NCBI GenBank assembly: GCA_020310875.1
Contig: CM035406.1
Span: 82,165,882-82,229,881 of the forward strand
DNA from: Ceratopteris richardii
Lineage: Eukaryota; Streptophyta; Polypodiopsida; Polypodiales; Pteridaceae
DNA length: 64,000 bases
Reading direction: 5' to 3'
In this document: positions 24,614 through 36,735 of the stretch, in pieces
Numbering within the stretch: position 1 is the stretch's first letter
Layout: each line of letters begins with the position of its first letter
Made by a program: the position numbers and the translations under genes
The notes under the pieces: model-generated
The model's input: only the letters and a program-made list of their open reading frames with translations
Told to the model about the DNA's origin: nothing
The model's database searches: none

Positions 24614-27600
24614 TCATTCGTCTTCTGGAACAATGACCTCTTCTTCTCGAACAATGATCTCTTCCTCCTCGACTATCGAATGAATCTCTGAGTCCACTAG
24701 AGAAGGACTTTCTTCTACATCTATGTTCTCAAAAATTTGTCTACTACGTGGAGCGACTTGTAAAACAAATAGCCACTCTGGTTCTTTTGAATCTGGTATA
24801 AAAACAACTTGCTCACAGTGTTCGGGAAGTACAAATGTATCCCTTTCATCTGTCCATAGTCTTGTGGAGTCGACTTGAAGCAAACCGATTTTATCCTGTC
24901 TCACTGTTGCGTTTCTTCCTAAGGTGACTACTTTGAACCATTTCACATAAAAAACAAAGTAATCAAACTTTCTGAAAGATAGTTTCAAGATGTCTTGAAT
25001 CACACCACAATAATCTAGCTCGCCTTCTAGAGCATTATCATCTCTTGCACTCGCTCTAATTTTTTGTAGAAAATTCACCATCACTCCACTATCAAAAGTA
25101 GACCTATTTTCATCGATTCCTGCGACTCGAAAGTGTCATCCATGAGACCATAGTGCACCGTATTTAATACACTCCCAATCACATCCTTTGCGAGTTCTTC
25201 CTCTTCTTCAGAGATATCTTCACCCGCTGTCTTTGCTTGTGAAACCGCTGTATCTAGCCATCTGCTTGTTGGAAAAGGTGGAAGAGGGCGAAGACTTCTT
25301 GGAAGAGGCAAGAATCAAGTGGAACGATTTCTTCGAAACTGAGCTCTTTCCTTTGCGTTAGTTTCCTTTGGCAAGCTCATATCTTTCTAACCACTTCTGC
25401 ATAGGCTAAGAGTTAACTATGCAAAACTTCATTGCCTTCTCTCTGAAAGCTGCATCCATTTTTCTCTGCAATCCTTTACCTTGTGGTTCATCACCTACGA
25501 GACGAACATCTTCATCATCTCTCCATAAGCGAGGCATTTCGGGATCTAACATATGTAGAAACTTAGTTATGAATACAAGAGATTCTTGTACAAGCCATCC
25601 CTCTGCCATGCCACCCTCTGGACATGCTCTCTGTCAAACAAAACCTTTTAATGTCTTCATAAAGCGCTCTAAGAAGAACATCCATCGACTATGCACAGTT
25701 CCTGTTGTTGCAACTTCATCTACCACATGAACTAGTAAATGAAGTTGAATAGTGAGAATACTTGTAGAAAAGTATTTCTCTACCATACAAACACCCTCGA
25801 TAGCATTGAGTTTTGCACTCTCTATGCTATCTCTATTTATCTCTTTAGAGGATATCCACCGTACTAAAGAACTAATATTATAAATTGTTGTTTGTACATC
25901 CTCTAAAAGACAATCTTTTAGAGCTAGAGGGAGCAAAAACTGTAAAAACTTCTGCCAATCATGAGACTTGAGTCCTGCAAGATTTTCGTTTCGTGTGAAA
26001 GCAGTCTTTAGACACCTCATGCATCCAGTAGGTGTTCTAAACTCTGAAATTGTTTTCTTCAGTTGTTGCTCTTCCATTCTGCGAAGCACCCAAGGAGCTC
26101 TTGGTAACGATACTGTTCTGTTGGGCTTAGTAATTGCCCACAACTCTCGCATACGACCTTGCTCTTCTAAGTCCTCCCTTTGTGCTTTGCTTTCTTTCTT
26201 TCCGATTAAAGTTTTCCAAAGAATCTCTCCCACATTCTTAAAAATATGCATCTGATCCACCAAATGATTGATCAACAATTCACTCCAATAAGGGAGTTCA
26301 TGAATGATGGACAACCGTTTTATGCCAGCAACTGGATTTTCTAAATCCCACAGTTGTTTCCAATCGCTAGCGTTCATTTGGTGTTGCGCTTGTCAATCAA
26401 TTCTACCTTCAGGTAAAACATGTCCATCAGGCAAATATCTATGATGTCCTTCATAGACAGTTTTACGTAGTGCTTTGGAATAGTGTGCTTCGAGTCGTGG
26501 TCTGCATAAAGGACAAGCATGGTAACCCGAAATCGATGAACCTGAACATTCACCATAACTAGGCAAATCATGCATTGTCCATATAAGTATGCCTTGCACT
26601 CGCACGTCTCGTCTTCTTATAGGTTGAGACATGTCACGCATAGTAATCCCATCCCATAAAATGCACAGTTCTTCCACAAGTGGTGCAAGATATACATCCA
26701 TGTTTTTTACCTTATACTTACCTGGTACAATAAGAGCTAATAGTAAATGACCTTTCTTTGTGGCCAAGCATGGTGGGATATTATAATTGACCAAACATAC
26801 AGGCCATGTGCTCCATGAAGAACTGCGTAATCCAAATGGATTCACTCCATCCATAGCTAGGCCTAGACGTATGGACCGAGGCTCACTAGCAAACTCTTGC
26901 CACTTACTATCTATGTGCTTCCAAGCATCAGAGTCAGTAGGCACTCGCATTACATTATCTGTAGACCTGCTCTTTATATGCCATGACATTAACTCAGCTA
27001 TAGATGTGCATCTAAACATGTTCTTAATTCGTGGAATGATAGGAAAGTGGCGAAGAACCTTTGCGGGGATTGCTTGGACTACAACGTCTTCTCTAAATCT
27101 ATTTGCTCCACACTTTGGACATACGTGGAGATGCTCATACTCATTCCAAAAGAGAATGCAATCATTCGGACAAGCATGAATTTTAGTATAATCCATTCCA
27201 ATGGACTGTAAAAGTTTTTTCGCATTTCCACATGTTGGAGGCATGTCATTGCTCTCTGGCAAAAATTGGTCTTTAAGAAGCCTGCAATAAGCAATTAAAA
27301 CGATATTAGTAAATAAAGTTATTGTGATACAACAATGAAAGCCAATTTGTTCTCCACTTACCTGAACAATTCACTGACACTACTATCTCACCATCCATAA
27401 ATGGATTGCAGATTGAGCATCACGAGTGACGCAGGTAGTACAGATATCTTTCCTCCATTGTAAAGTGGTAAACGAGCTAGTCTTTGCATGTTTTCATATT
27501 CTTCATCGACTTCTGATCGTGGAATTTCTGTTGTGTCCATGAAACTCTCGACACCTTCTCCACCATCATGATCTTCGTCCATCTCATAAAATGCTTCAAG

Positions 27601-27889
27601 CATCTCTTCCATATGTTCATTTTGTGTAATATTATTAGTACCTGCTTGTAGGTCTAAGTCCAATTTTTGCTCTCTTTTGTCCACGAGAGGTTACCGGTGC
27701 AATGTTGTTTCGGTCCATCAGCTCACCTAGGGGACCATACGAATGATAACGTAGGTTTTCCAGTTGACTCCTATCAAAGGATCTATACTCTCTAACATGT
27801 GCAATACAAATCCGTCGTTTTCGATAAATTTGATACTTGCACTGTGTGCAAGAACATGCCATTCTCTCTTCAGGATCCAAAGAAGCCAT
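24614..27889 (-). pseudogene. TNP2-type CACTA transposase with nonsense codons
   Basis: In minus-strand order: an N-terminal cysteine-containing region (27,889-27,635, MACSCTQCKYQIYRKRRIC), an acidic linker (27,684-27,388), an 80-bp intron (27,361-27,282, GTAAGT donor and CAG acceptor), the TNP2 core (27,281-25,637; HACPNDCILFWNEYEHLHVC, WSTWPVCLVNYNIPPCLA, MHDLPSYGECSGSSISGYHA), an ACPEGGMAEGW segment (25,630-25,406), and a C-terminal DUF4216-like domain (25,084-24,614; YVKWFKVVTLG, QVVFIPDSKEPEWLFVLQ). Breaks are TGA stops at 27,388, 26,393 and 25,634, a TAG at 25,406, and a frame change near 27,660. The stops lie in one continuous frame, so the copy was coding until recently. The enzyme would cut at the CACTA ends in the nucleus. 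Confidence 0.85.
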
Positions 27890-28022
27890 CTGTTACAATA
27901 TGGATATTTTAGAACATTTGTATTTTTATTAAACCTAAAAATCGTACTCTTAAAGACTGAAACTCTAATCTTTATAACTATCCTATTTTATCTATATATT
28001 CATATTTTTTCTTAATTGATCC

Positions 28023-28025
<3 letters not shown>

Positions 28026-28091
<66 letters not shown>
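28026..28091. repeat. (TA)n microsatellite
   Basis: An uninterrupted alternating TA tract of about 65 bp inside the CACTA element. Confidence 0.95.
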
Positions 28092-28094
<3 letters not shown>

Positions 28095-28654
28095 TCAGAT
28101 TTTTTTCTTCTTAATTGAGTTAAATGTATGCCTAAATCCTAAAACCCTAATTTTAAAGATCTAAACCTAAATTATGTATATTTCTATACACATGTGTATA
28201 TAGATGTATATATATATTATATGTGTACTCCAGAGTGTGTATATATGTTATGTAGGTGTTAAAACCCTAAAACCCTAATCAAAAGACCTAGACCTAAAAC
28301 ATGTATATATATATGTATGCATGTGTATATATATGTGTATATGTATATATATGTGAATATAGATAGGTGTATAAGTATGTGTGTATGTGTATGTGTATAT
28401 ATATTCACTCTATTTAAAATGGTTAAAATTAAACCTATTTTTATATATTTAATCATATATATTTTATTTTTTTATTTAAAACACTAGTTCTTATCATATT
28501 TTATTATCTATATAATTATCCTACTTTATATATATATATATATATATTTAGATTTTTTTCTTAGTTAATCCTATTTTTATATATTTAATTATATATTCTT
28601 TATTTTTTTAGAACACTAGTTCTTATCATATTTTATTATCTATATAATTATCCT

Positions 28655-28775
<121 letters not shown>

Positions 28776-29254
28776 TTTATATATTCATATTTATGTATAT
28801 ATTCAGATTCTTTCCTTACGTATATAATTATTTATTTATATATATTTTTAAGATATTTATTTATGTATATAACTATCTTATTATATATATATATATTTTT
28901 TTTATTTATATATTCAGATTTTTTCCTTATGTAATCCTATTTTTATATATTAAATTATATATATTTAATTATATATATTTAAGTAAATTATTTAAAACAC
29001 TAATTCTTTTTATATTTATTTATCTATATAATTATCTTATTTTATATACATATTTATTTATTTATTCAGATTTTTTTGCTTACGTAATCCTATTTTTATA
29101 TATTTAATTAAATTATTTAAAAATCTAATTCTTTTTATATTTATTTATGTATGTAATTATCTTATTTTATATAAATATTTATTTATATATTCAGATTTTT
29201 TCCTTATGTGACCCTAATTTTATATATTTAATTATATATATTTAGTTATATTTA

Positions 29255-30300
29255 TTTAATTAAAACCCTAATCTCAAAGATCTAGACCTAAAATATGTAT
29301 ATTTTTGTGTGCATGTGTATCTACATGTATATATGTATTATATGTGTATGTGTATGTGTGTATATATGTTATGAAGGTGTTAAAACCCTAAAACTCTAAT
29401 CTTAAAGATTTAGACCTAAAATATGTATATTTTTGTATTCATGTGTATCTACATGTATGTATGTATTATATGTATATGTGTGTTTGTGTATATATGTTAT
29501 GTAGGTACTAAAACCTTAAAACCCTAATAAAAAAGACTTAGACTTAAATCTAAAATACTAAAACCTAAATACTTAAGCACTTATAAAAATCTAAACCCCT
29601 AATCCTAAAACCCTAATCATATTTTATATATATATTTATTTATATATTCAGATTTTTTTTCTTATTTTTCTGTATATTTTTTCTTAATATAAATATAATT
29701 GAGTTATATGTATGCCTAAACCCTAAAACTCTAATCTTAAAGATCTAGACCTAAAATATTTATATTTTTGTATGCATGTGTATCTACATGTATATATATG
29801 TATTATATGTGTATGTGTATGTGTGTATATATGTTATGTAGGTGTTAAAACCCTAAAACCCTAATCTTAAATATTTAAACCTAAAATATGTATATTTTTG
29901 TATGCATGTGTATCTACATGTATGTATGTATTATATGCATATGTGTGTTTGTGTATATATGTTATGTAGGTATTAAAACACTAAAACCCTAATTAGAAAG
30001 ACTTAGACTTAAATCTGAAATACTAAAACCTAAATACTTAAACACCTATAAAAATCTAAACCCCTAATCCTAAAACCCTAATCATATTTTATATATATAT
30101 TTATTTATATATTCAGATTTTTTTCTTATTTTTCTCAATATTTTTTCTTAATATAAATATAATTGAGTTATATGTATTCCTAAACCCTAAAACACTAATC
30201 TTAAATATCTAGACCTAAAATATGTATATTTTTGTATACATGTGTATATACATGTGTATATATATTATATGTGTATGTGTATGTATGTGTAAATAGCCTA
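29255..30300. repeat. Higher-order repeat, about 465 bp, with telomere-like motifs
   Basis: Blocks beginning taaaaccctaaaaccctaatc, each followed by a gtatatttttgtatgcatg tract, recur every 120-150 bp. A larger unit repeats at about 465 bp; for example aaaatctaaacccctaatcc occurs at 29,586 and 30,051. The motif resembles the plant telomere repeat CCCTAAA, but it is dispersed, not a pure telomeric array. Confidence 0.75.
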
Positions 30301-30504
30301 AAAACCCTAATCCTATTTTTATATATTTGATGTAAAAAAAAACTTCATATGTGTGTGTATGTAAGCATGCATGTGTGTATACGTGTGTGTATGTAAGCCT
30401 GCATGTGTATACATGTATGTGTGTATGTATGCATGTGTAAATGTGTGTGTGTATGTATGCTCTTTTTTCCTATCTCTATCTTGATCTTTTCTTTCATTAT
30501 TCTT

Positions 30505-30548
30505 TATCTCTCACTCTCTCTCTCTCTCACTCTCTCTCTCTCTCTCTT

Positions 30549-30591
<43 letters not shown>

Positions 30592-30666
30592 CTCTGTCTC
30601 TCTTTCTCTCTCTTCTTCTCTCTCTCTCTCTCTCCTCTCTTCCTCTCTCTTCTTCTCTCTCTATCA
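30505..30666. repeat. (TC)n microsatellite
   Basis: About 160 bp of near-pure CT repeat. The apparent proteins across it are compositional artefacts. Confidence 0.95.
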
Positions 30667-31025
30667 ATAGAGAATAAAACAATCACTTACAAGTATGTCC
30701 CTCTTTTGGATCGTTGTCGTCAAAGCGTAATGTATGTCACCTATCATCCAATTCCAAACAATCAACGCCAAAGAACTTCTGCAAAATCAAAGAAAAGAGA
30801 AATTATAAAACCTAAAGCATAGAGAAACACAAATGCTAACACGCGTAGCACTTACCAAGATGTGAGATCTAAGCCGAGAGAGTGTGTGTGTGTAGAGAGA
30901 GAGAGATCTGTGTGTGTGTGTGCACAAGATAATGCAGGTCGCAATTCGGTTCGCACGCACAAGTTCGACAGAAGACCAACAATACTCAAACACGCACAAA
31001 AATGTGAAGTTTTGCTCTCGGGTTC

Positions 31026-31335
31026 GCGGTATGTTTAAAACTCGGCCTCGGTATACGCATCGGTATGGGCGTCGGTATGCGCATCGGTAACTTCCGGTAA
31101 ATTACCGATGCTTATACCGACGCCCATACCGACGCATATACCGACGCATATACCGACGCTCATACCCATGCTTATACAGAAGGTCACGGGCCACACCGAT
31201 GATCCGTTTAAAACGGTCATACCGACAGTCACTTGACTGTCGGTATCTCTAAGTGACATTTTCCAACGCCCATAGCGACGCGGAGCGTGACCGTCGGTAT
31301 ATACAGCGTCGGTATGCCCCTCATATGTTGTAGTG
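31026..31335. repeat. Right CACTA terminus with subterminal repeat array
   Basis: Multiple copies of the ATACCGACGC / GCGTCGGTAT motif in both orientations (for example 31,060-31,165 and 31,270-31,315) precede the terminal repeat TGTTGTAGTG. This mirrors the left end. Confidence 0.8.
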
Positions 31336-31789
31336 TCATCATTTTTGAAAGGCAATTTATGACACATGTTTGATCTAAGTGATCAAATTAGAAATCTAAC
31401 AGTTCTTCTGAAGAACTCATGATCAATGTGATTGTGCAAAGGTTGTGTGAACATATGAGTATCATTTCAATGATTAAATTGAAGTTATATGCAGAGATTG
31501 AAGTCCACTTCTGAAGGAGACTCTTGAAGATGAAGAAATCTTCATATAGAGAAGTATTTCTTAACATATATGAAAGATAATTTAAAGTTTGTGTAAAGTT
31601 TGGTTTATCCTTGACATAGAGAAGTTCTTAAATCAAGATAGATCAGAAATTTGGAGATTAAGAGGTCTCGAGCAGAACCTCTGCATGTACAAATAGAAAT
31701 ATAGAATACATAGCCTATGTCTAAAAAATATTAGGATATTAAGATGGTTGATATGGTTAATTTATGCACATAGTAGTGTTTATCCTACA

Positions 31790-32000
31790 ATAATGGTATC
31801 AAAGCTATAAGTGGATTATAAAAGAGATCAAAAGAAGATATAGAAGTGAAGTAAAGATCTCGTTAAAGTTTGAAGGAAAGAAGTGAAGAACGTGCACATC
31901 TATAACAAGGGGAAGCAAACAAGACATTGAATCAAAAGAATTCAAATCGAAGTAGTGAGCCCCTAGTGTAAATATTAGTAGTTGTTTTTTTAAGATATAT
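31790..32000 (+). repeat. 5' internal start of a further non-autonomous unit
   Basis: After LTR B comes TGGTATCAAAGC (31,794-31,805), then sequence matching 13,650-13,800. It then jumps to sequence like 14,720-14,765 (agtagtgagcccctagtgtaaat). The unit is deleted internally and fades out by about 32,000. Confidence 0.6.
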
Positions 32001-32527
32001 AACAACAATATTTAGGACATTACATGTACCCTAATTTCTAGTAATCGGAAGTTCCGAGACCGTCATGCATGTGCCCTTAACTAGGGTGACCATTGTTCAC
32101 CAGATTCATTGTACATGTGCCTCTAATGCTCTGTTCCCTGAACCAAAAAGAGCAATCGAATCATGTGAAAAAACATGCATGTGCCCTCCCTTCTTGTCTA
32201 TTTTGAACAATGCTTGTGCAATGATAAATTTTGGGCCGAGTGTTCTGAACATGCTCAATCACGAGCAATATGCTATAGGAAGAAACAAAAGCTAATTTGA
32301 ATAGATTATTCATACAATTGAAATAGATAGAGAAACCAAAATGATTATGTATGCCAAATCATTTTGACGCCAAACTACGTGAAGGAGAAGGTCGAGACTA
32401 CTACTTACATATCTTCCTCTCGGTTTAGAGAAAGACCAAAAGGATAACCCACCACTGCATCCATAGCCAAATATAAGTTGTGAGGTTGTTAATGCGATAA
32501 CAAAGCCAAACCCATCATTGCATCGGT
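32001..32527. other. Interval without a gene
   Basis: I see no coding similarity. Around 32,490-32,530 and 32,560-32,620 there is a short duplication (aacaaagcc...) at the end of the P450 fragment. Confidence 0.4.
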
Positions 32528-33930
32528 AACTACTCAAGGAGATGGATAGGAATCCTTCGAGAGGCTTTTAAAAGTAGTGGATTAGCTAATGCCATAACAA
32601 AGCCGAACTTCTCTATTTTATCCAAGCGTTCGTCTGGCTCAAAATCGAAAGCTTGCAGTAGGCACGCCAGCATGAGGTTTACGTTTGTGATACCTAAGAG
32701 CATACCTGGACAAACTCGTCGGCCCGACCCAAAAGGAAGGAGTTCGAAATGGCGACCACGTATGTCAAAGTCAGAGCCCAGAAATCTCTCAGGAGAGAAG
32801 TGCAAGGGGTTTTCCCATACATTCTCATCCCTCCCAATCGCCCAAACATTGATGAACGTTAGAGCATTAGCTGGTATGTCAAAGTCTTCTATTCTGCAAT
32901 CCTGCTTGGCCATGCGTGGCACAAGAAATGGAATGACCGGATGCAATCTCATCGTCTCCTTTATCACAGCTTGAAATATGGCATGTTCTGAACGTCGTCT
33001 TGTTCTACTCGCTTCATCACTTCATCAATCTCATCCTGTACTCGCTTCATCTTAGAAGGATGTGAGATGAGCTCCGCCAGCGCCCATTCAACTGTGATGG
33101 AAGATGTATCGGTTCCACCAGCAAATATGTCCTGTAGCCAATTACTGTAGAACTTACAGATGATATGTCAGAGAGAAATACAGCCAGCAAATGTAAAAGA
33201 AGAGTCGCAGTTAAAACAATCTTCACATAACCTCCGAACGTTCTGAACGTTCACAGTTAAAAATATGGCATGTTCTGAACGTCGTCTTGTTATACAAGCC
33301 GGGAGTTCCCTACCACTTCATCAATCTCATCCTATGCTTCATCTTAGAAGGATGTGAGATGAGCTCCGCCAGCGCCCATTTAACTGTGATAGAAGATGTA
33401 TCGGTTCCATCAGCAAATATGTCCTGTAGGGGAAATTGACAGAATATGTGTATCTTGTAATCCTTCTAGTTTCTTTAACGCAGAACAAGCAGCTAATTAC
33501 TATAGAAGTTACAGATGATATGTCACAGAAAAATACAGCAAGCAAATGTAAAAGAAGAGTCGCAGTTAAAACAATCTTCACATAACCTCCGAGGTGGTAT
33601 ACTTACATAGAGAATAGGCGTGATCTTCTCATATTCAAGAAGTGGATCTTGAGCTTCAAATGCAGATATCAGTATGTCAAGAAAATCAGTGTCCTTTCGT
33701 TCAGGACCGACGATATTTCTGTATTGCCGACGCTCATCTATGATAGTATCCGAGGATGGGTAAAGCAGGCGGCCCTGGAGGCAAACGTAACCGCGAATAA
33801 CGTTTCTTCAGAAACGCAAGCGATAGTATCCAAAGCACCAGAAAAGCAGCCAAGAAGGGCAACAGCAGCAAGGCACGCTCATAGACGCCGATGATAAACT
33901 GACTTTCGTGTTCGAAAGAACACTCTGTTC
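32528..33930 (-). pseudogene. Cytochrome P450 (A-type, CYP71-clan-like) pseudogene
   Basis: This is the only host-type gene seen. Minus-strand order: an N-terminal membrane anchor and proline hinge (about 33,890-33,755; ALLLLPFLAAFLVLWILSLA, then LPPGPPALPILG); a stop and loss of most of exon 1; the exon 1 end (DFLDILISAFEAQDPLLEYE) with a GTAAGT donor at 33,606-33,601; an intron with a duplicated piece; and exon 2 from 33,131. Exon 2 has the oxygen-activation motif AGGTDTSS, the helix-K motif KETMR, PERF and the heme loop FGSGRRVCPG. One T is missing near 32,974, so exon 2 changes frame before KETMR. The intron position fits the single conserved intron of A-type plant P450s. The intact enzyme would be an ER-bound monooxygenase; its substrate cannot be inferred. 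Confidence 0.85.
32970..33600 (-). repeat. Local duplication of P450 exon 2 start and intron
   Basis: About 32,970-33,240 is repeated at about 33,260-33,597. Both copies include the start of exon 2 (ACATATTTGCTG...), the splice acceptor CTACAG and part of the intron (ttacagatgatatgtca, gtaaaagaagagtcgcag). The second exon copy is more damaged: AGGTDTSS reads ADGTDTSS, and a block near 33,300 is replaced. Confidence 0.8.
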
Positions 33931-34320
33931 ATCCATTTCCCTTCCGGACTTTTGCAGTTCTCAGAATGCAGTTCTCCTTTCCAGTGCGGATGGGCTCAAA
34001 CCATGCAGTTGGAAATATGATATTGAGGGACTTTGTGTGAGTTCCATGTTATTTAAATACAGCGAGAATGAGGTGACTTTAAGTTTTGTAATGTCTGTGT
34101 ATGTGTGCGTGTATGTGTGATAGAGAGAGAGAGAAAGAGAGAGAAATTGAGAGAGAGAGAGATATATTTTCCTATATGTGTATGGTCCTTAAGTATTGTA
34201 CGTTGCAAATAGATATCTCTAGTGATTGATGTCAATGATAAATAGTAGAATGATTTCACGTAGAAAGTCACCCGACAAACAATAGACGTGGGCTTGATTA
34301 TGTGAAAACTGTTTTTTGAG

Positions 34321-34404
34321 AAATGATAGTCTTTGTCAAATGAGAACTGTTTTTTTGACAAAGACTATCATTTCATATTGTTTTTTGACAAAGACTATCA
34401 TTTG
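34321..34404. repeat. Perfect 20-bp inverted repeat plus an extra direct copy
   Basis: 34,321-34,340 (aaatgatagtctttgtcaaa) is the exact reverse complement of 34,354-34,373, with a 13-base loop. A further direct copy follows at about 34,385-34,404. No gene is associated. Confidence 0.9.
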
Positions 34405-34894
34405 GTTATGCGTTTAAGTGTGTATATAAATCGAACGAGCTTTTGTTGATATATACAGCTCTCTCTGCGTTTAAGTGTGTAGATATAGTTTTCCTTTGTC
34501 TTTTTTAAAAACAGGGCACGTTTCCGAGGTGAACCTCAGAAAAATGATCATGGATGTATAATGTTCAAATCTCCTCCTCGAATTCGAAATTAACAGACTG
34601 TGATTGACCCTACATAGTTATCGGAGGTCCAAGCCGAAGAAAAATCTCATTATTTATTTCTCCGGGTCCAAAATTATGTTTCATCATTAACGCGTATTTA
34701 TGGGCTGTTCAGGATATCAAACACCTTCTTAAACAGAAAATCTCTATCCAATCTCTCGAATCTCCTTGGCAATCCCTAAACCAGGACTGATTGTTCAAAC
34801 AAAAAAATTAGGAGCTCACAAATAATCAAGGAGAGCTTGAGAGTTGTCAATCATAGTCTGTCAAAGAGTAACAAGAACGAGATTTTAGGAGAGC

Positions 34895-34994
<100 letters not shown>

Positions 34995-35227
34995 GTGTGT
35001 GTGTGTTTAAGCATACGTTATCGTAGGATACAGTCATTCTCACCTTCACTATTGTGCTTACAACACTCTTTATTTCGCTTATTCTCTCTTCTAGAACTGT
35101 TTTTGGCTGTATGTCGAATCACGTTTCCTATTGCTCGACTCAGGGCACCAAAACTGGTTATGCTACCCATTAAGTCAAAAGGCGACTCAAGTCTCTCTCT
35201 ATTGAGGAACGTTATGCTACCCAATCT

Positions 35228-35655
35228 ATTATTGGTTCTTTGTTTTTTTTTAATGGAGGTTCGGCCGAGGTTTACTCCCCCAAACTTTAACTTTGAAATT
35301 GTAATTGTACAAGGGCATAGTACCCATGGGACCCCCCTTATCCCACAAGAACAGAGGTTTACAAAGCTGGGTAAACTGCGGTCACAACTATTGTGAGGCA
35401 CAACAAACGATGCCACAACTACATGATACATTCCATGATTAAGATGTTGTCCCTTACATATAGCTGGTGGGAGTTGAACCCTTGCCCCCGCCTCAAGAGG
35501 TGAGCGGCCCAACCACCTAGATAGTGACCTCAGACATTATTGGTTCTTTGTTTTTTTTAAAGGAAGTTCGGCCTTGGCCTATTCTATCGTACTTTAATTA
35601 AAATAAACGAAAAAAGTTACAAGTGAATGGGACTAGTGCCCATGGGACCCCCCAA
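35228..35655 (-). mobile_element. tRNA-derived SINE, one full copy next to a truncated copy
   Basis: On the minus strand a box-B match GGTTCAACTCC (35,480-35,470) and a weaker box A (TAGGTGGTTGG, 35,519-35,509) sit about 30 bp apart, as in a tRNA-type RNA polymerase III promoter. The unit ends in a poly-A run on that strand (35,240-35,250). The sequence attattggttctttg plus a T run occurs at 35,228 and again at 35,536. The neighbouring motif (ggaggttcggcc, then cccatgggacccccc) also occurs in both places, 308 bp apart. This suggests one SINE inserted into the tail of another of the same family. Confidence 0.55.
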
Positions 35656-35935
35656 ATACCAATATGCAGGGGACAAGTTCGATAAGCTAGAGGGCATTAC
35701 AAATGAGGTGGAAAGACCCTTTAGATTTCCAACGTCCAAGTGGTGCTTTAATAGGTGACTGAGGCCATCCGAGGCAATAGTGAAGAGTAGTGGAGCCAGT
35801 GGGCAGCCTTGCCTCATAGATCGTTTTAAACGTATGGGCTCAAAGAGCCTACCGTTGTTATTTATTCTCGTAGAAGCATTTCAAAGAAGAGTGGACACCA
35901 TGTTCGTGAACTTTTCACTGCCTCCAAGATGACCA
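35617..35935 (-). pseudogene. LINE (L1-type) reverse transcriptase fragment
   Basis: The minus strand reads MRQGCPLAPLLFTIASDGLS, matching the highly conserved L1 motif RQGCPLSP.LF....D.LS. Upstream (to about 35,935) are NASTRINNNGRLFEPI-like residues with one stop. The downstream end runs into SINE-like sequence. Only a small piece of the RT palm remains, without the catalytic FADD box. Confidence 0.75.
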
Positions 35936-36715
35936 AGCCTATGTTTAAATACTAGGAAATCCTAGATACAACCATTTTTAGTTTCCATTGAGAATCCATG
36001 TTATAGGAAGAAATATTTATGTTAAAGATATGGCTAATCTTGTGGAACATCGGGACCAAATTGGTGCCAAATATTCCATTGAGACAAGAAAGTGGTGCGC
36101 AAGGCTCTTAGGTTGTCTTACAAAAATAAATAGGAGCTCTTACACTTTATAAAAATCAAGAGAAGCTCTCTCACTCTTATGATAGAGAGGTATCTGCTTC
36201 TTTGGATTCTAAAAGAAGATGATTAATCATGGGAAGAAGTAGGAATAGTAGAGGAAATCACACACCATTTTAAAGTCAATAATGGAGAAGAATGGTTCTT
36301 CTTGAAGATATGATAAGGATGTAGGTTGTCATATAACCTAATCATTTTAAGTTGATGCTTTATTTTATTATTTCTTTGCTTTTGTTTTCATATACTTTGT
36401 ATAGAATCATAATTGAAGCATAGCATAAGACGTGAACTATAATAGGAGGATTTAAAAAATGAATAATTACAGGTATGTATTGGAAACGTTGACAAGGGAT
36501 AAGAAGAAACTTCTTGCATGTATTGGATATTGTTTCTAGTTCATGAATAGAACAAAAAGTATGTTTGCACTTTTTTCTTTCTAAAATGCTTTGATCTAGA
36601 AATCAATGTTCAGGATTACTTGTATACACATGTCAAGACTAGTTTAGGTTAGAAAATGGTTCTAGGTGCACAGAAGCATGTGCATATTCATGATGTTACA
36701 TTAAAATAGGAAGCA
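35936..36715 (+). repeat. Copy C of the non-autonomous element's 3' internal region
   Basis: It matches 11,760-12,400 and 15,220-16,000, including the stretch tgctttgatctagaaatcaatg that copy A has lost. It ends where the gypsy pol frame begins, with no LTR between. Confidence 0.65.
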
Positions 36716-36735
36716 AGATTTTTTATTTAATAAAG

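Noticed and set aside
30403..30822. Leucine/serine-rich frame that looks like membrane segments
   Set aside because: It is the translation of a (TC)n microsatellite.
32528..33930. Functional cytochrome P450 gene
   Set aside because: Exon 1 is mostly missing, exon 2 has a one-base frame change before KETMR, and part of the gene is duplicated.
35460..35535. Genuine tRNA gene on the minus strand
   Set aside because: Box A and box B are recognisable, but no cloverleaf acceptor stem closes and the sequence continues into a poly-A-tailed SINE body.
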